From the NCBI RefSeq assembly GCF_943734655.1, contig NC_071354.1, positions 15,668,501 to 15,732,500 on the forward strand: a stretch of DNA of 64,000 nt. Direction: 5' to 3'. Under the pieces are notes generated by a model. It was not told the origin of the DNA. It saw only the letters and a list, made by a program, of their open reading frames with translations, and searched no databases. The position numbers and the translations under genes are program-made. Numbering within the stretch: position 1 is the first letter of the stretch; each line of letters opens with the position of its first letter. This document shows, piece after piece, positions 52,134 to 63,589 of the stretch. The DNA comes from Sabethes cyaneus. Its lineage: Eukaryota > Arthropoda > Insecta > Diptera > Culicidae.

Positions 52134-52287
52134 AGTGAACGCTTAGAGTTTTCGTCTCGAACAGCGGAATTTCGGTAGCGGAGTTCTGCGCTTCACAACG
52201 ATACCGGGCCTGGTTGTCTGTCACGTTCGCTAGGATGGTGAGCTCAGCCGAAACGGACTTGTCGACCGTTTTGATGACGGAGTTTAT
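52134..52287 (-). CDS. sns: Nephrin-like gene exon: fifth Ig domain, second half
   Basis: Acceptor TTTCATTTCAG before 52287, phase 0; donor CACT|GTAAGT after 52134, phase 1; 154 nt. It encodes INSVIKTVDKSVSAELTILA then NVTDNQARYRCEAQNSATEI and PLFETKTLSVH. The second Ig Cys is in RYRCEA. An NVT sequon is present. Confidence 0.96.
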
Positions 52288-53800
52288 CTGAAATGAAAAG
52301 TGTTTCAAGCTAATTAGAACCAATGACTAGTGACAAATCTGTTTCTTCAGGGTTCAGTAAATTGAAAACAACTTAACATTAATCATTATGGAAGAAAACT
52401 ATTTTACCCGGAGCAACAGCATTGATTGAATGAAAAATTGAAAAGACGATCCTTCAAACTCGGCCGCGCATAAAAATTTATAGTGTAGCATCAGGAGGAC
52501 AAGCACGCGGGGAAAAGGAGACAAACGTATCCCATATAATCCGATAAAATATGAAACCCGCCATCCTCCCCGATGCGATGGATGTTTCAAGCGGGCACGG
52601 GGGTGGTCGTCATCGTCACTGCGAAAGATATTTCCCGAAGAAATACGAGACACCTTACCACCGGAATGGGTATTTACTGCTTCGAGCTTTTCCCATCTCG
52701 CACCCACTCTGTCGACAAACTCGGGCAAACCGAAAGGACATTTATTGTTAATTTATCTCTTTGCACCCATAAAAATTTACAGCAATAAAATAAACAATAT
52801 CTCGTTTTCGTTATAATGGCGAAATCAATACTTCAAGTCCCACATGGCCGATGATGGTGACGATGCACGATGGTGACCCAGCAATCGTTTTGTAGCGCGC
52901 TATACCCCTTCCAACCTTCCAACCATGCAAGGATCAAGTTTTCAGTTTCTCTTCACCAACCCGAAAAAGTGTAAGGCAGTAAGACACGGGACTTACGAGA
53001 GGACTGGCTGCTGGTTTATTACGCTGTCGATTTTATATGCTGTCGTTTCCGGGTGGTGAAATCCCGCTTGGATTTCAAGTGAAATAAAATTCAATAAAAA
53101 AAAAACTGGTACCTAAATTTGCGCTGCTGGATGGCAAATGATTTTCTATTGCACTCGGGTTCTCGGGTACTCGGGTAGTGTGCAGCATATGAAATAAAAA
53201 AAAATCGGTTGACACTTGAGCCGGCAAGCGGTTGAAAAACGACTCAGCTGGAATAAGCTTGTTTGCTACCTTCGCCTTCGGTGTGCTTTTGCTGCCGGCG
53301 GCCGCCGTCTTTACTACCGAGTAGAGAAAGGAAAGCCGGAATAGGAACTGACCTAATTTGGGATGTTTTATCGGGAGAAATCGATATAAAAACAGGGATC
53401 CATATGGATTGAATGGTATGGTAATTTGAAGCAAGGATTTGCATGGTTTGTGTCAATAAAACCTGGATGGACGAAAACAGACAGGAGCCGAAAAAGCATG
53501 AAATCAGGGACAAACGTTAGTTTATGTCCAATCAGAAAACCATTCGTGATAGAGAATGGTTCCGGAAAGATAAAGATGGATTGCTAGTCGAAAACATGTA
53601 CTTATAAGGGAACCTTTTTGTGAGTGTGCAAAATACCGTATTTTTTGTTAGGATTTGATCATGTACCGTTTATATCATGTCATTATCATGTGTCTATAAA
53701 ATGGTACATAATATTGCCAATTTAAAAAAATGGATGGATGGGAATTTATCAGCGCCGTATTGTTCATATCACACCAGAGTTGAATAGGGCTAAGCAACAA
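52288..53800. other. Intron sequence, unassigned
   Basis: No recognised transposon or exon. Overlapping open frames at 52400-52790 and 53075-53510 lack motifs. Confidence 0.5.
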
Positions 53801-53805
53801 TTTGG

Positions 53806-53879
53806 GTTTTATTACACTATTATGATGGCTTTTAGGACCCAAATTAGTCATGAAAACCACAATAAGAGTGCAATAAAAC
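53806..53879. mobile_element. Small palindromic MITE, family M, copy 4
   Basis: GTTTTATTACACTATTATGA on the left and ACAATAAGAGTGCAATAAAAC on the right; 74 bp. Confidence 0.8.
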
Positions 53880-53954
53880 TCATATTGTGACACTACAGTG
53901 ATCCTATTCAATATTTCTTGAGTTCACTGCAAACAATAAGTTATCTGATTCCTA

Positions 53955-54110
53955 GTGACGATAAATGTCTTTCTCCAACAAAATCAAAATCAAAGGTCCC
54001 AATATACTGCCATGTGGAACTCTAGTAACAGTGCAGATGTAGCACATCATACCTTGATGATTGTGCTCAAATCGGTCAATAGCGATAATCGTCACATCAA
54101 TGACAAGCAG
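53955..54110 (-). mobile_element. Jockey-like RT fragment
   Basis: The minus strand reads TRVPHGSILGPLILILLEKD (decayed G-V-P-Q-G-S-x-L-G-P block), preceded by a Cys/His-containing stretch that matches nothing further. It directly abuts SINE copy 3. Confidence 0.7.
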
Positions 54111-54165
54111 GTAAGGGAAGAAATTTTTTTGGATGCTCGTTTTTCCATCTTTAATTTTTGGCTGC

Positions 54166-54290
54166 AGAGCAAAGCCGTGGGTATAAACGTTCTTTAGAAC
54201 TTGACCATTCTTTATCGACAGATTTCGCAGTCGGTTATTAGAGTACATGACATTTACGGGGATAGTGCAACGATTCTGCCGACTAATTAT
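54166..54290 (-). mobile_element. Feilai-like SINE, copy 3, 5'-truncated
   Basis: The minus strand reads ACTCTAATAACCGACTGCGA, AATCTGTCGATAAAGAATGG and TCAAGTTCTAAAGAACG, then CCCACGGCTTTGCTCTGC. The tRNA-like head is missing. Confidence 0.75.
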
Positions 54291-54594
54291 AACTTCTAGC
54301 AAGCACCAAATCATATATCAATGTACGAAAATACCGAACAAATTCGAAATCGTTACTAAAGGTACATAAAGTGCGCCCAAATTGATTTTCTATCGTATAT
54401 AATGACAATAAATGAGTTACATATGATTTTCAGCACAGAATTGTATAGCAGTACTGAGCGAGTCGCACTTAACAGGATATTAACATATATAAATACTTAT
54501 ATCGATGAAACGTGTATTATTCCTCATCACGTATATCGCCTCCAAAATAGTACGGATATGCCAGTTTTACGCATCAAATACGATTTATTAGCAC

Positions 54595-54720
54595 ACATGG
54601 TTAATAAGCGTTGCTTCAATGACCCTCTCTTACCTAATAGTCCGCTCTTTCCTCTTCACGTCTTGTCCCACTCTGTTTGGATACTATAAACACCTTTGTT
54701 TCATTACTTTTTTCTACCGC
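54595..54720 (+). repeat. Dispersed repeat shared with 24930-25090
   Basis: TTAATAAGCGTTGCTTCAAT with CTTACCTAATAGTCCGCTCT matches the minus strand of 24930-25090 at roughly four bases in five. Class unknown. Confidence 0.65.
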
Positions 54721-55264
54721 CACGTCTTCTCCGTCGATTGTAAAAACTATTTCAATAAAAATTTAAAAATTTGATGCTGAGGCAGGTCATTCGACTTCAA
54801 TTCTTGAATACGGTAATACGGTTTTTGCCGAGATCATTGTGCAGAATTTTTGAATGAATGAATCTTCCCTGCGTACGCTCAATTCGCATGTTCCAATTAA
54901 GCAGTCCAAACCAAGCAAACCCTTTCAAGTATAGGACGTACAAGTAAGCGGAACAAGGCTTTCAGGCTTAGAGAATTCTTGAAATCTTATCTCCTTTTTT
55001 CGCTAGCAATCAAAATTGTCTACTTTCTTTAGGAGGTGCGATCGTCGTACGGAGCCTCTGTCAAATGTCCGCTTTCGGTCGAAAATAACGCCAAGATGAT
55101 TATCGTGATCAACTCTGCTAAACGCTTGCTTGCTCGTCAAAGGCGTATCTGAAGAAAATTAGCGTTTGCGCTCGGTGAAAAGTAGTCTCCCTTCACATGA
55201 CGTCATAAATTTATTCAATAAAGACGGCAAACTTTTCGATACCACGAATCGTCAGGTATATTTT

Positions 55265-55545
55265 AAAGTCATCGCTCCGTTGTCAACTAGTCTGCAACCA
55301 TGATGAGTTGTGTCATTGAAAAATATAATAAAAAGAAGAGGTCCAAGAGTGCTACCCTACGGTACACCTAATTTGTAAATGCAAATGATATGAGCAATTC
55401 AAGCATGGCTTGTAAAACTTAGCCACACAAGAACGATTTCAACCGTATGAAAAACTGCTGTGAAGCTCCTATGCGTAAACTTTTGGTAAGCAGTATATGG
55501 TGATCGATTCAGTTGAATGGTGGTTTTAGATTGGAATTAATGCGT
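55265..55545 (-). mobile_element. Jockey-like RT fragment
   Basis: The minus strand in broken frames shows IDHHILLTKSLRIGASQQFF-like text (55540-55450). Then GVP-stop-GSTLGPLLFIIFFND (55375-55315) gives the G-V-P-Q-G-S block with Gln mutated to stop. It is dead. Confidence 0.75.
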
Positions 55546-55699
55546 CAACTTGTGCTTTACGTTCAGTTACCAAAATGTTGTTGGACATGAAATCCAAAAG
55601 GTTCGTTGTCACAGAATGGCCAGAGACTTTTTACAGCAATAGTAATCATTGTTGTTCGATGTACCAGTCGGATGCTTTTAACAGTTGAACACAGTGAGA

Positions 55700-56435
55700 G
55701 GCACAGTGTACTGACTCGTTAGCTGAGAGAGGAAACACCTGAACGCGGCAGCGTTGATCACGGGGTCAGCGAAATTTGCATGATTTCGGTTTTCGTGATT
55801 TGACCTTGGTACTCAGTGTCCGTACTCTAGCTCGGTACGACCCGGTAGACTGACGGTGTCGCTCCGTAACAGAACACTAAAACAGCTAGAGAGAAACAGT
55901 GTTACAAGGCCCGCACTCGTGTGGTTGGATTTTCTCCCACACGCGTTCTCATTCTAGCGGGCACACTGACATGTGTACTTCTTTTGGACTCCCTTTCTTA
56001 TTTTGCCATGCACTGAGACGAGTTTTTGCGAGTGTGTACTAAGCTTTCAGCCACGGAAGTCGCTCTTGCTCGTTATTGCAAATCAGCAGTATATATCTCA
56101 ACAGTCGCAAGGGCCTGCACTCTTAGCCACGTTTATAAGCGATGGCTGAAGAAAAGAAGAAGTAAAGCAAAAACTGTACACATACATCCTAGTGTGCCGC
56201 TTGAGTCCCCGAGCTGTTGATTTCGTGAGCGGGCTGTGCAGAAAGACGCTACGAGGTTCTGCGCTCGCGAGTGTGTAGGTAGCAGAATGTGTGCACTGCA
56301 CATAGCAACAGCAATCGTTTGTCGTACATTTGTTTCAGTGGCGTAAGCGTTGGATTTTGTGCTTCTCACACTCGCTCGCGTAAGAAGCGACATCGTTTGG
56401 ATTTCGCTCGATTTGTAACATTGCAGGTATGATTC
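55700..56435. other. Unassigned intron sequence
   Basis: Short open frames on both strands (for example 56026-56220 and 56133-56393) show no known motif. Confidence 0.4.
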
Positions 56436-56439
56436 GAGG

Positions 56440-56770
56440 AGAAACTATTGTAGACTGGAAGAAGAAGGTCAAACACGTCAGATATTCAAGAAGGGTCATC
56501 GGACTCGAAGGCAACAATTATCGAGGTTTCACTCTCCCCAACTTGACATGCAAAATTCTCTCCCGCATCTTGTCCCACAGACTGAGACCGTCACAGGAAT
56601 CCTTTGTTGCCGAACTCCAGAGCGGTTTTCTGAGAGGGCCGCCCCATTATGGACGAAATGTCCACCTTGGGACTGACCCTGGACAAATTTAGAGAATTCA
56701 ACTGGTGGACCCATCATCTGTTATTAGACTTCAAGGCAGCGTACGATTCAGTAAAGCGAAATGAGTAAAG
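56440..56770 (+). mobile_element. RTE-clade RT fragment, truncated at both ends
   Basis: The plus strand reads RRVIGLEGNNYRGFTLPNLT, CKILSRILSHRLRPSQESFV and AELQSGFLRGPPHYGRN, then DFKAAYDSVKRNE (motif A) in another frame. It stops abruptly at 56766, mid-RT, so its 3' half has been lost. It is related to the copies at 6832-8170 and 16818-18296. Confidence 0.85.
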
Positions 56771-59310
56771 GCCGATTATAAAAATGTTTTTCATATGTTT
56801 CAAATTCTTTGAAACGTGGCCAAATGTAAGCTTTAAGTTACGTTCGAGACTCAACGATGGTCTAACCTAGACAATCTCGGCAAAAATGAATGTCTTTCTG
56901 TAATTAAATCACACTAAGTGATCTTTATTTCGAAGCTAATTAATTAATGGAATCACTGCCGAACGTGATGCAAACGATTAGTTCGCATCTGAATAATTTA
57001 AGCTCAAAACTATAAACCAGCTGAAGGATGGGTAATGTAGACCAACCGTAAAACAAAATAATGATTATTTTCATTGCTTCATTCTGTACTGCATAACAGT
57101 GCAGTGTAAATATGTCGGTGGTGAAACGTTACATGCTTTGCGAAATTCCAACAAATGGTTTACAAAATAGAATTGCACTTAAGCTAGTGGAAGAAAAGGT
57201 AGTTTCGCACTTTGCTGAACAAAACGACAGAACAATAATACTCTTGTTGACAGCTTGTTTACCGTATTTTCAACCTCATTTAAACCGCCAGTAACGAAAA
57301 CAAACTTAATGTGCTCATGGAAACACCATTATGGGGTTGATTTTTTTCTTAATTACAATCCATAAACACGAAACAAGCTTTGCGGCGTGATTAGTGATTT
57401 ACTTCGAGTGCTATGGAAACCATCGCCAATCCGCTTACATTATTTTTTGCCCAATCAGTGCTCTTTTATGCATCTATCATTGAAACTAAGCGCTCGCTTT
57501 AAAACAGATGTATTGCCGTGTTTTGAGTACAGATAGGATTAATAAAGATATCTGTCGGTTTTTTCACTGCCTTCGTTGTAATTTCCGTTAATTAGCGGAA
57601 CTTGTTGAAGTCAGTTACTTCCAAAGTAATCTGAACTGATTAATTGCTTTGGCATTTGTTATTTTTCTAAATCTTTATAAACTTTTTTTGTCTAACTTTC
57701 GCGCCAAGAAATGAATTTATGGCTCAAAGCGCTAAAAAGTTACACCCACGTCACAAATTAGATGCAACGTAGGAAGTGTGCTTTCACAATGATTCAGACA
57801 AAACAAATTCTTGGCTGGTATTTAACTTTTTCCTAGTTAAACAATCGAATTACCGAAAATTCATCACTGTTTACCGCAGAATAACACACCGCAACTTCGT
57901 CAGCTTCGTATGCTCAAAGACGGTCCCTTTCAAACTCGGAAAGGATCAAAACCACTTTTGTTTGAATTCCAAACGCCCGCCGCTCCGCCTTTAAACAGCC
58001 TCTCCTACTGCGTCTGAAGCTGAACAGGACGAATACAGGCAGCAGCAGTGTCTCATTTCGAGGTGATTTAATTAGGACAATAAAGAAGAAAAGCATTTTA
58101 CACAATCAACCAATTCCAGTTTTCTCCATCCATCCACAGCCAATCGAAGCCTTCCAATTCTGTTCGCTTTATGCTTCGGATAATCGAACTAAAGGCTCAA
58201 TTTCAACAGCAACGGCAACACCAGGACTTTTTTTTTTGCTCTTTTCCTCAATATACCAACCTATTTCCTACAATGGTTTGCAGAAAAATAATTGAATCTT
58301 TTCCCTACTGTATCTTCGGACCATACCTGTCCTGTCCGTATGTTCATTTGACATTCGATTGAAACAGCAGCAGCAACCATCTGTTAGTCCTTTCCGACGA
58401 TGGATTGGACCAAATATGATATTTGACATTCTACATTCTGTTTGTGTGTTTCTCCGAGTCCGGTCCGAGAGAAGGCACAGTTTTATAACAAAGGTGCGGA
58501 AATGGAGGACTGCTGCGTGCAAAATTGTACCAAATTGTCTGTTAGGTTGTGAACTGTGCGTGCGTGCGTGCATGCGTGCGTCTGTATGTGATATTTTGTT
58601 ATTGTTCGAAAAATCCATTCCCCAGAATGGGTTAAAATCTTCCAGCTTCGAATTTATTAGTCATACAGCTTTCAGTGCTCGGTTTTCGATTGGAGTCGAG
58701 ACCTGCCGTTTGACTGCGATGTGATTTCTCATCCCCGGCATCGTAACCGGTAGAGATAGGCTGGGGTTCACCCAGCCTTGGCAAAACCAGTATTATTTGT
58801 GGGCGGACTGGACAAATATTTTGTCAGCCGACTGACAGATGAGAAAGCGCATGCATGCGTGGGTCGTCCGTTGCTTTTTTGGCCTACATATCATATTTTA
58901 GCCATGTTCCACACGTGTGGACAGCTGAGAGTGCCACAGTTCGGGAAAGTTGCGAAATTGAACCAGTAGATAGAGGTAATTCCTGGCAGAAAGGTTCCTA
59001 TAACTGATTGTGACATATAGGGGGAAGCAGGTGCGCTTCGTCGTACGTCTTGTAGGTTAAAGCACATCCATCAGGTACCGGTTTGGGCAGGAGGCTTATG
59101 TTGCGAATGGAAGAAAATAATAAAAGTCAAAACAAGCTGTCAATCAAAGATTGGAGTGGAAGCCAAACATCGGTCATGTTACTGCGTAGTGGAGAATCAA
59201 TCAAGTTAGCGAATGAAGGCTCGGGAAAATTCCACAATCTTTTGAAGGCTGAGCGGGTGGGATTATCTGTACGTATCGCCTTCTGACGAGGATGACATGT
59301 TTTCACTTAC
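56771..59310. other. Intron sequence, unassigned
   Basis: A (TGCG)n tract lies at 58556-58583. No exon or transposon recognised. Confidence 0.5.
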
Positions 59311-59447
59311 CTTTTTATCGTTCTTGTACCAGTTGAGTGTTGCCAGCGGATTACCGCCGGAGGAAACGCACAGCATCTTCTGCACGGAACCGGCCGGTAT
59401 GATCTGGCCCTCGACGTAACCGGATATCATCGGCGGACTCGGCGGTA
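59311..59447 (-). CDS. sns: Nephrin-like gene exon: fifth Ig domain, first half (first exon seen)
   Basis: Acceptor CACCCACAG before 59447, needing one base from an upstream exon outside the window; donor AAAAG|GTAAGT after 59311, phase 0; 137 nt. It encodes VPPSPPMISGYVEGQIIPAG then SVQKMLCVSSGGNPLATLNW and YKNDKK. The first Ig Cys is in KMLCVSS and the Trp in LNWYKND. No earlier exon is detectable between here and 64000, so that intron is at least 4.5 kb. Confidence 0.96.
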
Positions 59448-60229
59448 CTGTGGGTGGGAAGAAAAAATCAAAACAAAATCAGTATTCTGCAGTTCATCGT
59501 TCGAGGGAAGAAAACCGGACGGGCAAATTAGAGCGGATAGGACGGGAGGATCGGTCGTCTTGGATAACGGTAACGGTAACGGTAGGGATGAGGCTGGAAA
59601 ATAGCGGCTTTGAGCACCGGCCCGGCCTGGCCAGATGGAAAACTTGGGAAAGTTCCGTCCCATAATGACGCGGAATGAATTATTAATGATAATGGAAGGC
59701 ACGGATTTGAGGTGCGGAGAGCTCGCGCGCCGGGGGAAAATTTGCGCTAATGGAATTCGGCGGAGAATGGACTTCCCACTCTCCTGGCTGGCCCCACGCG
59801 AGGCGAGGAAAGGATGAAGTGGAAGGTAAAGTGGTAGTGCAAATAAATTTTATAGAAATTGTTTGAGAGCTGAAATAGATGCTTTGCGTTGAATTACGCT
59901 GTTTGGCAGGAAAACCCCTTTTGTTCGGGTGCGGATTTTGACTCGGTTTGGAAGGATAAACTAGATCAAGAGGTTTTTCTGCCGTTTCGGAGAAATAATA
60001 ACTGGAGTGCCTAGGATGGGGCACACGCGGGGACACGTGCTCCAACTTCGGTTTAAGGTTTGATGTCGTAACATAATGATTTGCGATGTACAGATGATAT
60101 GGTCTATGTTTTCGTCAATGACTGTCCGCTGTTCATTGGTGAAGTTCTTTTAAACTAAAATATATATACGCGTGACTATAAAATTCGGGGTTGCTAGTTC
60201 AGATACCTCTGATGAAGATTTTCCAGTTT
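59448..60229. other. Intron sequence, unassigned
   Basis: No exon or element recognised; a short GGTAAC triplication lies at 59567-59584. Confidence 0.5.
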
Positions 60230-61030
60230 TCTCGAGCAAAAATAAAATGATGCAAAACTGATATAAATAATGACTCAAAAATAACATAAAAATGATTAGA
60301 AATTGATACAAAAATATATCATCAATGACACAAAAATGATTCCAACATGTTACAAAAATGATAAACAATGATAAGATGAAAATACAAATAAGATTCGAAA
60401 ATAACATATAAATACACCAAAATCATACAAAAATGATGTAAAAATATACATGTATGATACTCAAATAGCACAAAAGGCATAAGAATAATACAAAAAAATG
60501 GCAACTTAAAAAAGTACTATGTCTTTTTTAAGATTATGTCAAAATGACACAGAAACGGAACTAAAATAATGCATGACACCAAAACTATACAAAACTGACG
60601 CAAATAATAGCAAAAAGTGCCTTAAAAATGGCACAAATATAAGTAGAAATTGATACAAAACCAGTGACACAAAAATTAGAACAAAAATAATATGCAAATA
60701 ATGCAAAAAGGACAAAAAAAAAACAAAACAAAAGAGATGCCAAAATACTGCAAAAGTAATGCAGAATGACACAAAAATGAAATAACAAAACATTTTTACA
60801 AATGAGATTTAAAGTTGACCAATCAATACACCAATATCATAAAAAAAGACAGAAAAGATGCTAAAAAATCTAAGTATTACACCTAACTAACACGAAGAGC
60901 ACAAAAATTACACAAATATTGTAAAATTGCGAATTGCGATGCGAATTGAGAAAACCGACATAAAATTGACAGATAAATGACATAAATAAAATACTTATAT
61001 GATACAAAAATGGCATAAAAATGCTGCAAA
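60230..61030. repeat. Degenerate minisatellite (GATACAAAAATGACACAAAAAT-like), left block
   Basis: Short A-rich words ATGATACAAAAATGA / ACACAAAAATAAC repeat with heavy drift. Minus-strand open frames rich in Phe/Ile/Leu/Cys are compositional by-products. The same array resumes at 61641. Confidence 0.85.
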
Positions 61031-61640
61031 TCGATATATATATATAAAAGTGAGCGTGAGTATGTTTGTTTGTATGTTCCACCATAACTCGAGAACGCCT
61101 CGACCGATCTCCACCGAACTTAGCACACATGTTCCTTGATATAAGAGAATCAGAACTGAAGGGGTTGACAAAAGAGGGGGGGGGGGTGGTAATAGGGGGA
61201 AGGCTCCGAAATGTTTGGACGGTTCTCTCATAAGTGACGATGGGACAAAAGGGGGAGTTGATGACCGGTGATTGCTGACCGGAAGGAGGGAGTAACGCCC
61301 ACATGATTGTAACAATTCATCCGTACCACAGAAAAAATAAGAATATGAATCACTAAATTGCAATGCTCGCAGCTGTTGATTTGTCAAGTGTTCGATCGTT
61401 AGTGCTAAGTGTTGTTGACCGACTCTATATGAGTCACAGGGGTAATCATTCAAACAGTGTGGAGTTGATCTGAGAACACCATGTTTTTCCCATGGTCATG
61501 GGGAGATGGCAAATCGGGAGGAACGTCCAAAAGAGAAACAAGCGTTATATTTTTGCATTAAAACCATTTCGGTTACAATAATTGATGTACAAGTGGCTGT
61601 GAGACAAAGACGCCCCGAGTAAGAATGGGCATTCAGCTAG
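61031..61640 (+). mobile_element. Non-autonomous Helitron, 610 bp
   Basis: It begins A|TCGATATATATATATAAAAG and ends GGGCATTCAGCTAG|T, with A and T as the flanking target bases. A short stem GCCC/GGGC (61612-61615, 61627-61630) lies 6 bp before CTAG. The 5' text (AAAGTGAGCGTGAGTATGTT, ATAACTCGAGAACG) is typical of insect Helitron relatives. Host array sequence abuts both ends directly. There is no coding region. Confidence 0.75.
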
Positions 61641-63589
61641 TAATGATATAAAACTGACAAACAAAATTTATAAAAAAGGACATGAAAATGATACACAAAT
61701 TACACCACACGTACACAAAAAATATATAAAACGATACGAAAATTATATAAAAATGATACGAAGATTCGAAATATATTATGAAAAATATAGAAATTACACA
61801 AAAATAACAAAATGGTACAAAATAACAGAAAAAATACAAAAAATACTTCCCTACAGTGGCCGAACACCGGAAGGACAAAAACTTTAAAAAATGTTTGTAA
61901 CGGTCTAAATTACAAAAATTATACAAAAATGAGATTAAAATATGTAATACAAAAATAATGCAAAATTAAGATTAAAATGATACAAAAATAACACAAACAG
62001 GATATCAAATTAACACAAAACAGTAGTAGAAACGATATTATTACGACACAAAAACAAACAAAAATTGAAACGGATGACGGATGAAAATTATTTTGATAAA
62101 ATATGATAAAATATTGATAAAATAAATTTTGATGTGTTGAAAACACCATTTTGAATCGCTTCTTGTAAAAAAAAGTGTCGTAAATTGACAAAAATGGCAT
62201 AGAAACGGAAATAAAGTAATGCATGATACCAAAATGAAATAGAATAGACACATATAATGATTAAACAAGGACTCAAAAATAGCGCAAAAATGGTTAGAAA
62301 ATGATACAAACACAACCCTTCATACGGAAATAATACTAAAATACCAAACAAAAGCAAGATAAAAGAAACGCAAAAGAACTGCAGTGATACTGAACGATAC
62401 AAAAATGATACAAGAATGACACAAAATTGTAATGTTGTATAAATTAGATTCAAAACATATAACATACAAATTAGACACATAAATAGATCATAAGCATACA
62501 AACATAATTCAAAAGTATACAAGTATGATGATCAAATAGCACAAGAATAACACAAAGATACAATGAATAGAAAAGATGTATAAGAATAATACAAACAATG
62601 ACAGATATATGACATAAATATGATACTTTATGATACAAATAAATGATGCAAACCACAAATAATGATATAAAAATGACAAACAAATGACAGACAAATGGTA
62701 TGGTAATAATACGAAAATGACACTAAACGCACTCAAAAATGATATAAATATGATACAAGAATAAGAAATAAATTATTATGCAAAATACAAAAATGACACA
62801 AAAATGTTGCCAAATGCTAATAAAATACCAAATACCAAAAGGTACAGAAAGAGCTTACAAAAAAATGCAATAAATTACAAAAATCAGATTAAAATGATTT
62901 ACAAATAACACAAATGAGATATAAAATTACAACAACAACAGCTCAAAATGAAGTAGAGACGAAACAATTAGGACATAAGAACAACATAAAAAGGAGATGG
63001 ATGATAAAGATTTATATAAAGCTTAGAATTGGTATAAAGATTATTTCAAAATGAATCCGGAAAAACACCAAAATAACAAAAACAACTGACGCAGAAGGAT
63101 AAAAGATAAAGAAATATCATACAAAAATGGCACCAAAATAGTACGAAAATATGCTTAGACGATTTTTGGCTAAAGAGAACTTAAAGTTTAAAATCGCAAG
63201 TGGGCCATTTTGAATCACTCCGTGCAATAAAAATTAGGACATCATAAATTCATGTCAAATATTACACACAAACGATATTACAATGATGTACAGCACCAAA
63301 ATAATACAAACATTATCCAAGGGATGACAAAAAACTAAAAAAAAAATTTGTCACAAAAATAACTCCACATTGAAACAAATATGATACGAGAATGACACAA
63401 AAATGATACAAAAATAACACAAACATCATACAGAAACGATACCAAAAAATTGTATCATTATATTGTATATTGTATGTATTGTATAACTTGAAAGTTATAC
63501 CAAAATGACACAAGTAGCATACAAAAAAACAATGATTGTATAGAATTGAGAAATAGATACAAAAGTGTCAAAAATTCAAAATAAATAAA
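61641..63589. repeat. Degenerate minisatellite (GATACAAAAATGACACAAAAAT-like), right block with long-range repeats
   Basis: Same words as 60230-61030. Longer text recurs: AGAAACGGAA...TAATGCATGA at 60550 and 62202, and CCATTTTGAATC...AAATTGACA/AAATTCATG at 62147 and 63207. Segments of about 1.1-1.7 kb have therefore been duplicated within the array. Confidence 0.8.

Larger units (their letters stand above)
12439..59447 (-). other. sns: Nephrin-family adhesion receptor gene (sns/hibris orthologue), 3' portion
   Basis: Sixteen exons with matching phases are visible; the 5' exons (signal peptide and about four more Ig domains in the fly protein) lie beyond 64000. Encoded order: five Ig C2 domains, an FN3 domain, a transmembrane helix (two alternative exons) and a cytoplasmic tail of about 360 residues. 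With one TM exon and the microexon the visible part codes for about 970 residues. In flies Sns and Hbs bind Kirre/Rst on neighbouring cells to drive myoblast fusion and form the nephrocyte slit diaphragm; the same role is inferred here. The first TM exon resembles fly Sns, which favours sns over its paralogue hbs. The introns (up to 12.9 kb) are packed with transposons, consistent with a large-genome mosquito. No promoter is in the window. Confidence 0.93.

Noticed and set aside
57112..57294. 60-codon plus-strand frame as a small protein gene
   Set aside because: No motif or supporting context; similar chance frames occur throughout the intron.
60150..62736. Minus-strand hydrophobic open frames that resemble polytopic membrane proteins
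   Set aside because: They are by-products of the ACAAAAATGAT-type array; Phe/Ile/Leu/Cys content simply reflects the complement of A-rich repeats.
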